A stretch of DNA of 64,000 bases from Sulfurospirillum sp. (GTDB taxonomy: Bacteria; Campylobacterota; Campylobacteria; Campylobacterales; Sulfurospirillaceae), in NCBI GenBank assembly GCA_014859685.1, contig JACUTU010000001.1:211416-275415 (forward strand). Reading direction: 5' to 3'. Under the pieces are notes generated by a model. The model was not told the origin of the DNA. It saw only the letters and a list, made by a program, of their open reading frames with translations, and did no database searches. The position numbers and the translations under genes are program-made. Shown here one piece after another: positions 27,836-36,835 of this stretch; within the stretch, counting starts at the first letter, position 1; every line of letters begins with the position of its first letter.

Positions 27836-29580
27836 GATTTTGCCACCCTTATTATTTCATCAAGTGTCGTTATGCCTCTTGCTGCTCTGAGAATTCCATC
27901 GTGAAACATATCTGAAAATCCTTCGCTTAAAGCTATCTCATGTATCTCTTTCTTACTCGCACCTTGCGCTATAAGACTAGATATTTTTTCAGAAATTGGT
28001 AATATTTCAGAAAGCATTTCACGACCTAAATACCCAGTTTGTGCACATTTGTCACAACCAATTTGTTTGTAAAACTGATAGGATTCTGGTAAATGCTGTT
28101 CAATGCTAGTTAGCATATTTTCAGGAAGTGTGATTTTGCTTTTACAATGTGGACAAAGTTTTCGCACTAGCCTTTGCGCCTCGATAGCTACAAGCGATCC
28201 ACTTACCAAATAAGGCTCAATACCCATATCCATAACACGATTAATAGCACTGATGGAGTCGTTTGTGTGAAGTGTTGAAAAAACAAGGTGACCTGTAAGC
28301 GCAGCTTGAATAGCTATCCGTAGCGTCTCTTGATCTCTTACTTCACCTATCATTATGATATCTGGATCTTGTCTGAGAATAGATCGCAAAGCTGCCGCAA
28401 AAGTAAGATTTGCTTTTTCATTAACTTGTGTTTGCTGGGTAAGATTGAGCTGATACTCTACTGGATCTTCTACGGTAATGATCTTTGTTTGCACACTTTT
28501 TATAGCATTGAGTGCCGCATAAAGTGTTGTTGTTTTACCACTTCCAGTAGGTCCCGTAACAAATATAATTCCATAAGGTGCGTGCATTGCATGTTGGAAT
28601 TTTTCAAAATTATTTTCATGCATTCCAAGCTCTTCAAGTCGAATCATCACTTTGGATTTATCAAGTATCCTGATAACTATAGACTCACCAAATAAAATAG
28701 GTAAAGTAGATATACGAAAGTCGTACTCTCTACCTAAAATAGTTGCTGAAAATCTTCCATCTTGTGGCTTTCTTTTTTCTGCAATATCCATATTTGAAAG
28801 GAGTTTTAGTCGTGATCCAAGTGGCGGATAGATATCTTTATCAAATAAGAAACTTTCATTAAGCATCCCATCAATTCTTGTCCTCACGACACAATTGTTT
28901 TCACTTGGTTCTATATGAATGTCGCTTGCTCTTGAGAGAATTGCTGTTTTAAGAATGATCTCTATAAGCTTTAAAATACCTGATGATTCTTGTGGATTTT
29001 CAGCTGCATTCGAACTGATTTCTTTTCTAATTTCAGCTATAAGACCCTTGATGCTCTCACCAAGTTCAATTTTGTTGAGGTATTTATCAATTTGCATTGG
29101 TTCACACAGTACAACTTTAACAAGCTTTCTCGGAAATATCCGCTGAACACCCTCTTGAATATTCATATCAATTGGATCTTTAAATGCAACAAAGACATTG
29201 ATCTCATCTTCTTTAACTGGTAAGGCGTTAAATTTTTTGAGTTGATTGAAGCTTACTTTGGAAGCAATTTTATAATCAATATCAAAAGAATCAAGATCCA
29301 TAAATTCAACTTTGAGATTCTTAGCAAGCGCTTTGAGAAAAATTTCTATATCTATTGCAAAATTTTCATTGACAGCTTCAATATTTACATAGCCTTTTTT
29401 ATAAAATTCTATAACAAGAAGAAGTAAATCTTGGTTGCTAAAAAGTCCATTATGAACGAGTAGACCGCCTAGATTCATTTTAGAAGTTTTTAACTCCTGT
29501 GAAATCTGTTTGGCACTATTTTCATCAATTATGCGATTTTCTTTGAGATAAAAAAGAAGCGTATCTGTGGAATCACTCAT
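27832..29580 (-). CDS. mshE: Assembly ATPase (GspE/PilB/MshE-like)
   Basis: A 582-residue secretion ATPase. After an N-terminal GspE-N region come GPTGSGKTTTLYAAL (Walker A), the Asp box, IIMIGEVRDQET (Walker B) and a C-terminal CPHC...CDKC zinc cluster, which marks extension-type rather than PilT-type ATPases. It powers pilus or pseudopilus assembly. Start ATG follows the upstream stop without a gap. No PilT-like retraction ATPase is in this window. Confidence 0.93.
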   Translation of the reverse strand: MSDSTDTLLFYLKENRIIDENSAKQISQELKTSKMNLGGLLVHNGLFSNQDLLLLVIEFYKKGYVNIEAVNENFAIDIEIFLKALAKNLKVEFMDLDSFDIDYKIASKVSFNQLKKFNALPVKEDEINVFVAFKDPIDMNIQEGVQRIFPRKLVKVVLCEPMQIDKYLNKIELGESIKGLIAEIRKEISSNAAENPQESSGILKLIEIILKTAILSRASDIHIEPSENNCVVRTRIDGMLNESFLFDKDIYPPLGSRLKLLSNMDIAEKRKPQDGRFSATILGREYDFRISTLPILFGESIVIRILDKSKVMIRLEELGMHENNFEKFQHAMHAPYGIIFVTGPTGSGKTTTLYAALNAIKSVQTKIITVEDPVEYQLNLTQQTQVNEKANLTFAAALRSILRQDPDIIMIGEVRDQETLRIAIQAALTGHLVFSTLHTNDSISAINRVMDMGIEPYLVSGSLVAIEAQRLVRKLCPHCKSKITLPENMLTSIEQHLPESYQFYKQIGCDKCAQTGYLGREMLSEILPISEKISSLIAQGASKKEIHEIALSEGFSDMFHDGILRAARGITTLDEIIRVAKS

Positions 29581-30129
29581 TTACCAATATGTCCTTACCT
29601 TTATAATCTGACCATCTTTATAAGTTCTAATAAACATTTTTTTTACTTTTTGATGTTCTTCGGCTGAGAGTTTATAGGAGATAGAAGAATCAAGTTCATC
29701 CATAAACCAATAAGCTCCATCACTAAAATTATAATTTCCATTAACAAATTTTTGAAAAATTTTTGAAAGTATATACTCTGTCTTAGGAAGAGTGACATAT
29801 GAGATATCGACATCATCAATCAATGCGTGATACAATAATTTTTTTTCATATAAAATAGTTGCAAAATAGGATGCATTTTCTCTGCCCTCAGGCGTGTTGT
29901 AGAGTTTTATGATCGGTAGTACTAGTCTGTTTATCATATCCGCTTCAAGACATGAGTGTGCATACATACTTAAAAACTCTTCATTATCACTAAAATTATT
30001 GTAAATTTCGCCACTTTTTAAACAGGCTTTTTCATAATTATTTTGATTGTAATACTCTTTAATTTTATCAAGTTCAGTTGCTAAAAGTAAAAAAGGAAAA
30101 AAGAAAAATATAAAAATTTTATACATCAT
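29581..30129 (-). CDS. Periplasmic protein of unknown function in the msh-like cluster
   Basis: A 182-residue protein with a signal peptide (IFIFFFFPFLLLA) and an alpha-helical, TPR-like body: YYNQNNYEKACLKSGEIYN resembles one repeat. I do not recognise a family. It sits between the MshN-like TPR gene and mshE, with a four-base overlap upstream and none downstream, so it is probably a working part of the machine. In Campylobacter a small unnamed gene holds a similar place between ctsP and ctsE. Confidence 0.7.
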   Translation of the reverse strand: MMYKIFIFFFFPFLLLATELDKIKEYYNQNNYEKACLKSGEIYNNFSDNEEFLSMYAHSCLEADMINRLVLPIIKLYNTPEGRENASYFATILYEKKLLYHALIDDVDISYVTLPKTEYILSKIFQKFVNGNYNFSDGAYWFMDELDSSISYKLSAEEHQKVKKMFIRTYKDGQIIKVRTYW

Positions 30130-30983
30130 GGGGTTACTCCGTTTTTTAACTCTTTTAAAAGGTCTTTCAATCTAGAAGAGCTATTTTTATTTAAAAAAAC
30201 TTCAATTGCGATAATAGCGTCTTTTGTTTGCCCTAATTTTGCTTTATTTTTAGCAAACCAAAACCAAGTTTTATCATTTTTTGCATCAATTTCATTGGCA
30301 CGCAAAGACCATTTGAGACTTTCTTCATAATTTTTGGCATTATATAATTCTTCTGCTAACATAATAGCAAAAACAATATTTTCACTAGCATAAAATTTAT
30401 TTTCCAAATATTGAATTGTATCCAAATCACTCGATTTCATATGGATTACTACTTTGTCGTTAGTCGCTGTTGAGCTGTGTTGCACTTCTTTTGAACTTTC
30501 TTGCAGAGATTCAATTTTTTTTATGATAGCAGTTTGATAAGGTTTATGTAGTTGCAAAGTGCCATTTGAACTAAACATATTATTATTTTTATAATTTTGC
30601 AATAATTTAAGATGCCATTTTGGAGTAGTCTTGAGCAACTCTTGCTTTTTTATTGCATCATTTTTATCTATACTCTTATTTGCATCTTCTACATGTAGAG
30701 GTTGTGATGGCTGTGCAATTTGCTCAGAAATTTTAGTCTCATTATTTTCTGCACGAGTGCTTGTATGTAGCTTTGTAATATTTATTTCTTGTGGAACTAT
30801 GTTTCGTGCTTGCTTAGGTTTTTGTAGTGGAGAATTTTTTGTATTGTCTTTTATTATGAAAAAAAATACAAAAAAAAGCAATAAAGCAATACTTACTAAT
30901 ACAATGATAATTTTTGAATTTTGTTTTATCTTGTATTTGAGCCATTTTTGTTCTAGATCTATAATATCTTCAGCGCTAAGCAT
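30126..30983 (-). CDS. MshN-like membrane protein with TPR repeats
   Basis: A 285-residue protein with a basic cytoplasmic N-terminus, one membrane helix (about residues 24-46), a long charged linker and a C-terminal TPR-like helical region (YNAKNYEESLKWSLRANEID, then NKAKLGQTKDAIIAIEVFL). This layout and the place after the AAA ATPase match MshN. I choose ATG 30983 over an in-frame TTG 18 bases upstream; either overlaps the ATPase gene. A palindrome variant (30688) encodes Pro-Leu-His-Val-Glu in the linker. Confidence 0.75.
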   Translation of the reverse strand: MLSAEDIIDLEQKWLKYKIKQNSKIIIVLVSIALLLFFVFFFIIKDNTKNSPLQKPKQARNIVPQEINITKLHTSTRAENNETKISEQIAQPSQPLHVEDANKSIDKNDAIKKQELLKTTPKWHLKLLQNYKNNNMFSSNGTLQLHKPYQTAIIKKIESLQESSKEVQHSSTATNDKVVIHMKSSDLDTIQYLENKFYASENIVFAIMLAEELYNAKNYEESLKWSLRANEIDAKNDKTWFWFAKNKAKLGQTKDAIIAIEVFLNKNSSSRLKDLLKELKNGVTP

Positions 30984-31782
30984 GGATTTTTCCTGCAGCA
31001 ATAGCTGCCATTTCTAAATATTTTGCTTTTAATTTTCCACGAACTAGTGAGGGTTTATGTTGTTCATAGTACTCTAAAATTTCAAAAAGTTTAAAGAGAA
31101 ATTTATTTATAGTTCTTAGATTTCCATCGGTAAATTTTTTAATTTGCTTATAATGACTGTCATGAAAGAGTGCAAGAAAATCAAGTCTATTATGAAAAAC
31201 CATCTTTTTTTCAATGTAATTTTTAATCTCATGCAAGGAAGAATTTTGTAGCTCTATGCTTTCCCATATTCTTGTTTGAAAATAATCTTTAGCAAGAAGA
31301 TCTTCTTGTTCTGTTTTGTGGACTGTGAATAAAAATTTATATCTTCTCGAATCTGCCATGAGCCGAATTTTTTCTATGAGATCAGGCGGGTAGAGTTGCG
31401 CTTCATCTATGAGTACAGTTACCGATTCTTTAGGATTATCAAATTTTTTGTTTGTTACTGAAAGAAATTCGTCATAACCTCCAAAAATTTCATGCGTTTC
31501 GTGAAAAACTTCAAAGTATAAATTTTTAAGAAACTCTTTCTCATCAAAAAAAGGTCGTGGAAAAAAAACTATCTTTTTTTTATTTCTGAAGTCATTGTAA
31601 ATTTTTTGGAGTAAAAAAGTCTTGCCAGCACCTGGTTTTCCAAAAAAAAGGATAAGTTTCAATGGTTTATCAAGAGCCTGCACAAGTTTTTCATAAGCTT
31701 GTGCAGATTTGTCAAGATTCACATAATCAAATACTTCACCATCTACAAAAATTTTTTTAATTTCTGTAAAATTATTGTTCAT
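30976..31782 (-). CDS. mshM: ExeA/MshM-like AAA ATPase
   Basis: A 268-residue P-loop ATPase: FFGKPGAGKTFLL (Walker A) and VTVLIDEAQ (Walker B), followed by an arginine-rich sensor region. ExeA/GspA and MshM share this plan and are thought to help secretin assembly. It also corresponds in position and type to CtsP, an NTP-binding protein needed for transformation in Campylobacter. I choose ATG 31782, preceded by AAAGAGAG, over an in-frame TTG at 31803. The product has no clear membrane segment. Confidence 0.85.
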   Translation of the reverse strand: MNNNFTEIKKIFVDGEVFDYVNLDKSAQAYEKLVQALDKPLKLILFFGKPGAGKTFLLQKIYNDFRNKKKIVFFPRPFFDEKEFLKNLYFEVFHETHEIFGGYDEFLSVTNKKFDNPKESVTVLIDEAQLYPPDLIEKIRLMADSRRYKFLFTVHKTEQEDLLAKDYFQTRIWESIELQNSSLHEIKNYIEKKMVFHNRLDFLALFHDSHYKQIKKFTDGNLRTINKFLFKLFEILEYYEQHKPSLVRGKLKAKYLEMAAIAAGKIHA

Positions 31783-33307
31783 ACACTCTCTTTGAATAGC
31801 CAAGTTCTTTAAGTGTTACTTGTGTATTATCATTTGCACCAATAATCCTTGGAGTGATAACAAAAACAAGTTCTTGAGTACTTGAAATGTCTTGAGAATG
31901 CCTAAATGCTTGACCTAGAAGTGGTATATCTCCCAAAAGTGGTACTTTTGAATTCTCAACACCATTGCGGTTTGTGATGAGACCTCCCAAAATAATAGTG
32001 TTGCCATTTTTTACTTTTACAACAGTAGAGAGTTTTTTCTCAGAAGTATCAGGCGCTATAGTTCTTGTAACTGTTTGTTTTTGATTATCTTCTGCATATT
32101 TTAATGAACTCACTGATGGATTGATGCGTAAAACGATTTCACCATTATCAGTGATTTGAGGGGTTATGTTGAGAAGTACACCTACGAAAATTGACTTTAC
32201 TTCTTCATCTTGTGCCACCTGAGCCCCAGTATCAGAACCATTTGTAGTTGTAATAAGTTTATAGTTTATAGTATCACCGATTGTGATAAGGGCTTGTTGG
32301 TTATTGAGTGTGAGAACTTTTGGATTTGAAACAACCCTTGTATCTCCGTTTGTATTGAGGAAATCAATCATGCCAGCCATGCTAAAAACGGCATCATTTA
32401 CAATAGCTATTTGGTTGTAATCTGTAAAAGCATTCACTAAACCTGAGTTGATTACAGACCTGTCATTGCTATCTGTTATAGAATGTGTTGATCCATCAGC
32501 AGCATACTCACTTTTATTGTTAAATTTGGCTGTTGAGTTAAGATATAAATTAAATTTTGACCAATTTATGCCCGTGGATTTGCTTTTAGTTAAATCAACA
32601 GAAAGTATGCTAACATCGATAAGCACTTGTTTGTGGAGCCTCTCTTTAAGAGAAGTGAGATATTCCTCAACTCTATCTAGCTGTTTTTTTGTGCCTGTTA
32701 TAGTTATGAGTCCAGCATTTGGATTAATGATTGGAGCGAGTGCTGTATAGCTTTCAGAGCCTGTGTTGAGCATTGATGTGAGTTCAGTACTCATTGTTGT
32801 CCAAAAATCAAATGAGTCATTTGAGGTCACTGTATTTGTCGAACTTGATGCGGAAGTAGTATCTCCTGTAGTTGTTCCTTCAAGTGAAGCATTAAGTACC
32901 GCCGTTCCTTGTCTAATCGAAGTTATATAATCAACTCTAAAAGTTTTAGTTTTAATGGCGGTAATTTTTAATATATTTTTATTGTATTCATAAAAAAGAT
33001 CATTATCGCTGAGTAGAATTTCAAATATATCATCAAGTGATAGATCTTTTATATTTATGCCTTGTAATTCTTTATTTAGAATAGGCCCAGCAACACCATC
33101 TTTGATAACGATACTAAAATCACAGCTATCACCAAGTTGTGTGAGTAACTCATTTGATGTTACTTTTTGTGTAGTTTTAATGTTAAATACCTTATATTCA
33201 CAACTTGTAAGATCAGCCGCTTTTGCATTGGGTGTAAAAAAGAGTATGACACAAAGTGTGGCAAATACTTTTGTACTATTTTGCAGAAAATTTAAAATTA
33301 TTCGCAT
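31772..33307 (-). CDS. mshL: Secretin (MshL/GspD/PilQ-like outer-membrane channel)
   Basis: A 511-residue secretin with a signal peptide cleaved after NAKA, an N0/STN-like domain (about 45-130), a Thr/Ser-rich linker near 145-165, an N1-type domain and the C-terminal secretin pore with VPLLGDIPLLGQAFR and the closing TQELVFVITPRII. It forms the gated outer-membrane pore for a pilus or for DNA. Its start overlaps the preceding small gene by 32 bases and its stop overlaps the start of mshM. Confidence 0.93.
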   Translation of the reverse strand: MRIILNFLQNSTKVFATLCVILFFTPNAKAADLTSCEYKVFNIKTTQKVTSNELLTQLGDSCDFSIVIKDGVAGPILNKELQGINIKDLSLDDIFEILLSDNDLFYEYNKNILKITAIKTKTFRVDYITSIRQGTAVLNASLEGTTTGDTTSASSSTNTVTSNDSFDFWTTMSTELTSMLNTGSESYTALAPIINPNAGLITITGTKKQLDRVEEYLTSLKERLHKQVLIDVSILSVDLTKSKSTGINWSKFNLYLNSTAKFNNKSEYAADGSTHSITDSNDRSVINSGLVNAFTDYNQIAIVNDAVFSMAGMIDFLNTNGDTRVVSNPKVLTLNNQQALITIGDTINYKLITTTNGSDTGAQVAQDEEVKSIFVGVLLNITPQITDNGEIVLRINPSVSSLKYAEDNQKQTVTRTIAPDTSEKKLSTVVKVKNGNTIILGGLITNRNGVENSKVPLLGDIPLLGQAFRHSQDISSTQELVFVITPRIIGANDNTQVTLKELGYSKRVYEQ

Positions 33308-33704
33308 CGTTTTTCCTTATGAAGAGTTCTTTATCGCCGCTTGTGCCTGCAAGCAAAACACTAGAAGTTCTTATTTTTTTTATTTTGAATTCATGTATTG
33401 CATCACCAAGTTTATACCACGCATCATTTATCTTTGCTTTTTTATCTACGATTGCATAAAGATTATAAATGATTTCAGGAACAATAACAGTGCTTGATCC
33501 ACCATCTTCATTGATGCTTTGGACTACCATCACAAATGGATTGCCAACTTTTCTGATTTGATTTTCTTCAATTCCTACTCTTTTATCACTTATTTTTGAA
33601 AAGAGCATATCGTATTTGCTTACATCAAATTGAATCTTTTCAGCAGCAAATAAGCTTACATGTAAACTAAAAGCTACAATAAGAAAATATATAAATGTTT
33701 TCAA
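33276..33704 (-). CDS. Small periplasmic protein, MshK/PilP-like by position
   Basis: A protein of 142 residues with a signal peptide (TFIYFLIVAFSLHVSLFAAEK) and a short beta-rich body ending in FKIKKIRTSSVLLAG-like strands, reminiscent of PilP/GspC cores. I prefer the TTG at 33704, which overlaps the upstream stop as TTGA and has a GGGGA ribosome-binding site, over ATG 33719, which has none. The gene between the MshJ-like and secretin genes is MshK in the msh order. A palindrome copy lies within the signal-peptide codons. Confidence 0.7.
   Translation of the reverse strand: MKTFIYFLIVAFSLHVSLFAAEKIQFDVSKYDMLFSKISDKRVGIEENQIRKVGNPFVMVVQSINEDGGSSTVIVPEIIYNLYAIVDKKAKINDAWYKLGDAIHEFKIKKIRTSSVLLAGTSGDKELFIRKNDANNFKFSAK
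33655..33666. repeat. Dispersed palindrome copy, CTTACATGTAAA
   Basis: Eleven of twelve bases match. It lies in the signal-peptide region of the MshK-like gene and reads Ser-Leu-His-Val-Ser on the gene strand. Confidence 0.7.
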
Positions 33705-34336
33705 TATTTCATCCCCCATACTGCTATGTTGATATTTGCTTGTATATTATGCGAACTTTGTAGGTTTATATCATTGATATCGACTACTAGCTGACTCTCT
33801 TCTAGCGTATTGATAAATTGCATAATGTCTTGAAAATCGCCAGAAAAAACGACATTTACATTAAGAACTTGCTCAATTTTTTGTAAGTTTGGTTTTGTAA
33901 AAGTATTTGCAATGGAGCTTATTTTTATATCATTATTTTTTGCTATGATTGTGATTGAATTTAAGAAGCCAGCCCAATTTTTATCATTGAAAAGTAAATA
34001 AGACAGTTCTTTGAGTTTATTGTCCACATAGCCATTTGCAAAAGTTGTCTCTTCAAGCTTTAGCTTTTCATCAATTATCTCTTTTTGAAGTTTCTTTACA
34101 TAAAATTGCTTGTCCCCGTTCACGCTTATAGAGCGCAGATATGCTTCTTCTTGGTTAACTTTTTTATTTATATCTAGGACAAGTCTTTTTGTATTTTTTA
34201 GATTTTTTTCTGTGATAGGAAAGGCATACATGTAAACAACAAGTGCTATAAAGGCGAAAATCATAAAGAAAACCAAAGATACCTCACTGCTCTTTTTTGT
34301 GCTTAAGTAGGCATCTATTTTGTCAATTGAGCTCAT
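33701..34336 (-). CDS. MshJ/PilO-like inner-membrane protein
   Basis: A 211-residue protein with one N-terminal membrane helix (about 20-40), a coiled coil (45-100) and a ferredoxin-like periplasmic domain (FSGDFQDIMQFINTLEESQLVVDI), the PilO plan. It would link the cytoplasmic platform and the secretin. It overlaps the MshI-like gene by four bases. A third-frame palindrome relative at 34227 reads Val-Tyr-Met-Tyr, with the final base changed so that no stop arises. Confidence 0.8.
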   Translation of the reverse strand: MSSIDKIDAYLSTKKSSEVSLVFFMIFAFIALVVYMYAFPITEKNLKNTKRLVLDINKKVNQEEAYLRSISVNGDKQFYVKKLQKEIIDEKLKLEETTFANGYVDNKLKELSYLLFNDKNWAGFLNSITIIAKNNDIKISSIANTFTKPNLQKIEQVLNVNVVFSGDFQDIMQFINTLEESQLVVDINDINLQSSHNIQANINIAVWGMKY

Positions 34337-35856
34337 GATTGTAATCCTATTGTTATTTGACTGAGATATACTTTTTTCTCATCATTTTTTTCAATTTTGT
34401 CTGTTGTAATTTTGTAAAGACCTAGCTGTGTGAGATCTTGTATAAACTCTGTGATCTTTTTTTCATCTTTATTTTGTACGAAAAGAACTAAGTCGTTGTT
34501 TTTAAAAGTGATTTGTGATACTTTTGCATCATGCTTGTTTAAAATTTCAATCAAAGAGACTATTAATGAGCCTTTCATGGCATATTCTGTTTTTTTCTTG
34601 TGAATTTCTGTAATTAATTTATTACGAAATTCGAGCTTTTCAGCTTCTTGATTTAAAATTTTTGTTACTTTATCTTTATCTGCTTTAAGGCTAGCAAGTT
34701 GGGTTTTTATTGCATTGTTGCTTTTAGAGAGCTCTTGAAATTTTTGTGTTTGATTGTTTAATTGTAATTGCAAAAATTGCGTATAACCAAATTGATAAGC
34801 TGGATATGCAAAAGAGATGATAAAACTAGCAGCAATGACACCTAAAAGCTTTCCAATAGGTCTTTGCGTCAATGGTAGCGGTCTTTTGAAGAGTGAAAAA
34901 TTGAGTTTATCATCTTTTTCTTCAAGATAAATTTGAGCACTGAGTGCCATGAGGATATGCATCTGATCTACATACCACTCTTTTGAATTGATCGCTATGC
35001 TAAAATTGAATTCATGAGATTCAAGCCCTAAATAACTTTTTGCATACTCGTTAATGCCTATAAAGATCCCAATTTCAGACCCTATATAGATTCTATCAAT
35101 TTGTCCAATATTGTAAGATCTTTTCGCAAAAATAAGAACATCATTGATGTGTAAAAAAAGTTCACCAAAAAGTTGCATAAGATATGATTGGTATTTTGCG
35201 TTAGTACTTTTTAAGCCTTCGGTAATCAGTAGATTGTAAAATGTATTTTCATCTATGCGTTCACCAATAAGTTCACAAAATTTTTCTGTAATTTGTGTGA
35301 GCGAATAATTGAGTGACTTTGAATAAAGATATTCGCCATTTCCGTAAATTGCTAAAAAAGCATCATTTTTTTGAAAATAGATAAAACAATCTACGCTTTC
35401 ATTGCTTATGATAGCCTTTTTATATAAGGATGCAAGTGAAAACGGTGCTGTTGTGACAAAATCAATATATCGAGTATTTTTTGTGATGTTGCTGAATTGA
35501 TTCTCAAGTAGTGCTACATCAATAACAAAAATATTAAAACTTTGATTTTTTGTATCATTTGTTTCAATTGGATTAAAAGTGATTTTATAATTTATTGAAG
35601 AGTCAAGTCCTAATTCCTCGTAAACTTTTATCTCAATAGCGTCTTGAAGATCACTCTCAGGAATATTGCGACTTATTTCAATTATTGTGCTTATAATATC
35701 TTTTGTTAAAATATAAGAGATAAAAAAAGATGATTGAGAACTTTTACCTAGAGCATGAGGTAAAATCTCATTTTTTGTGTATTTGTAAGATGCAAGCGAG
35801 AGGGGATCAACGCTTATAATATCGGAAAAACTTGTTTTTTTAACTTGTGCTGCCAT
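34333..35856 (-). CDS. MshI-like protein (PilM actin-like plus PilN-like region)
   Basis: A 507-residue protein in which the first 300 residues resemble a PilM/actin-like domain and the rest a PilN: one membrane helix near 335-350 (GVIAASFIISFAYPAYQFGY), a coiled coil (360-400), and a periplasmic domain. This fused layout is that of MshI/GspL. It is the first gene of the nine-gene leftward cluster, preceded by an AGGTG ribosome-binding site. The likely promoter overlaps the end of era. Confidence 0.78.
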   Translation of the reverse strand: MAAQVKKTSFSDIISVDPLSLASYKYTKNEILPHALGKSSQSSFFISYILTKDIISTIIEISRNIPESDLQDAIEIKVYEELGLDSSINYKITFNPIETNDTKNQSFNIFVIDVALLENQFSNITKNTRYIDFVTTAPFSLASLYKKAIISNESVDCFIYFQKNDAFLAIYGNGEYLYSKSLNYSLTQITEKFCELIGERIDENTFYNLLITEGLKSTNAKYQSYLMQLFGELFLHINDVLIFAKRSYNIGQIDRIYIGSEIGIFIGINEYAKSYLGLESHEFNFSIAINSKEWYVDQMHILMALSAQIYLEEKDDKLNFSLFKRPLPLTQRPIGKLLGVIAASFIISFAYPAYQFGYTQFLQLQLNNQTQKFQELSKSNNAIKTQLASLKADKDKVTKILNQEAEKLEFRNKLITEIHKKKTEYAMKGSLIVSLIEILNKHDAKVSQITFKNNDLVLFVQNKDEKKITEFIQDLTQLGLYKITTDKIEKNDEKKVYLSQITIGLQS

Positions 35857-35914
35857 AGTATCACCTAATTTTTACTCAATATCCGAATAAATTCTTGGTT
35901 ATTTTAACATATTA

Positions 35915-35920
35915 ATTATA
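35915..35920 (-). promoter_or_regulatory. Possible -10 box for the msh-like operon
   Basis: Minus-strand TATAAT, 59 bases before the first msh-like gene and overlapping the era stop codon. Read-through from era is an alternative. Confidence 0.35.
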
Positions 35921-36827
35921 AGTTATAACCAATTTTATTCAAAAAATCTTTATCTTGACTCCAGCCTTGTTTTACAATCACAAAAAGTTTTAGAAAAATT
36001 TTCTTATCAAGTAATTTTTCTATAGCTTTTCGAGCTTGAAAACCTATCCTTTGTAAGCTAGCGCCACCATTGCCGATAATTATACCTTTTTGACTCTTTT
36101 TGTCAACTACGATAGTAGCATAAATCTTGTCCAAATTCATACTTTCTTCTACTTTGTCTATAATAACATCGGCAAAATAAGGAATTTCTTCACTTGTATT
36201 GTCAAAAATTGACTCTCTGATAAACTCTTTGTAAATATCTCGTAGAGTGTCTGTAGTGAGGATATCTGTTTCAAAAAGATGCGGATGATATGGAAGTTCT
36301 TTAGCAATTTGCTCTAAAAGGTATGCTCGCGAAAGCCCTTTCTTGATAGATACTGGAATGATAGCTTGAAATTTATCTTGGTATACGCTAAATTCTTCTA
36401 ATTTTTTAAAGAGTTCTTTTTGGCTTACATTGTCTGTTTTAGTAAGTAGCACGATATGAGGAGTATTTTTTACATTTTTTACTAAAAAATCCTCATAATA
36501 CTTTAGCTTATCACTGCTAGGTGAGAGAAATAAGATGAGATCACTATCTCCCATTGCTTTCATCGCCTCATCAAGCATAAATTGGTTCAGCAGTCTTTCT
36601 TGCTCATGAATGCCAGGAGTGTCAATGAAAATGATTTGTGTATTTTCATGCATAGCTATGAGTTGTGATCTTTTTCGTGTTGCATTTGCTTTATGTGAAA
36701 CGAGTGCTATCTTCTCATCAATTATCCAATTGAGTAGTGAGCTTTTGCCTGCATTTGGGCGTCCTATGACAGAAACAAAACCAGCTTTTGTCTTGCAATT
36801 GTCTTTATTAAATTGGTAATCTTGCAT
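35916..36827 (-). CDS. era: GTPase Era
   Basis: A 303-residue protein with GRPNAGKSSLLN (G1), DTPGIHE (G3), TKTD (G4) and a C-terminal KH domain with IIGNGGASLQRIG. It binds the 3' end of 16S rRNA during small-subunit maturation. It follows hslU by eight bases and ends the argG-to-era operon, with the msh-like genes 59 bases downstream on the same strand. Confidence 0.96.
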   Translation of the reverse strand: MQDYQFNKDNCKTKAGFVSVIGRPNAGKSSLLNWIIDEKIALVSHKANATRKRSQLIAMHENTQIIFIDTPGIHEQERLLNQFMLDEAMKAMGDSDLILFLSPSSDKLKYYEDFLVKNVKNTPHIVLLTKTDNVSQKELFKKLEEFSVYQDKFQAIIPVSIKKGLSRAYLLEQIAKELPYHPHLFETDILTTDTLRDIYKEFIRESIFDNTSEEIPYFADVIIDKVEESMNLDKIYATIVVDKKSQKGIIIGNGGASLQRIGFQARKAIEKLLDKKIFLKLFVIVKQGWSQDKDFLNKIGYNL

Positions 36828-36835
36828 ATCTTTCC

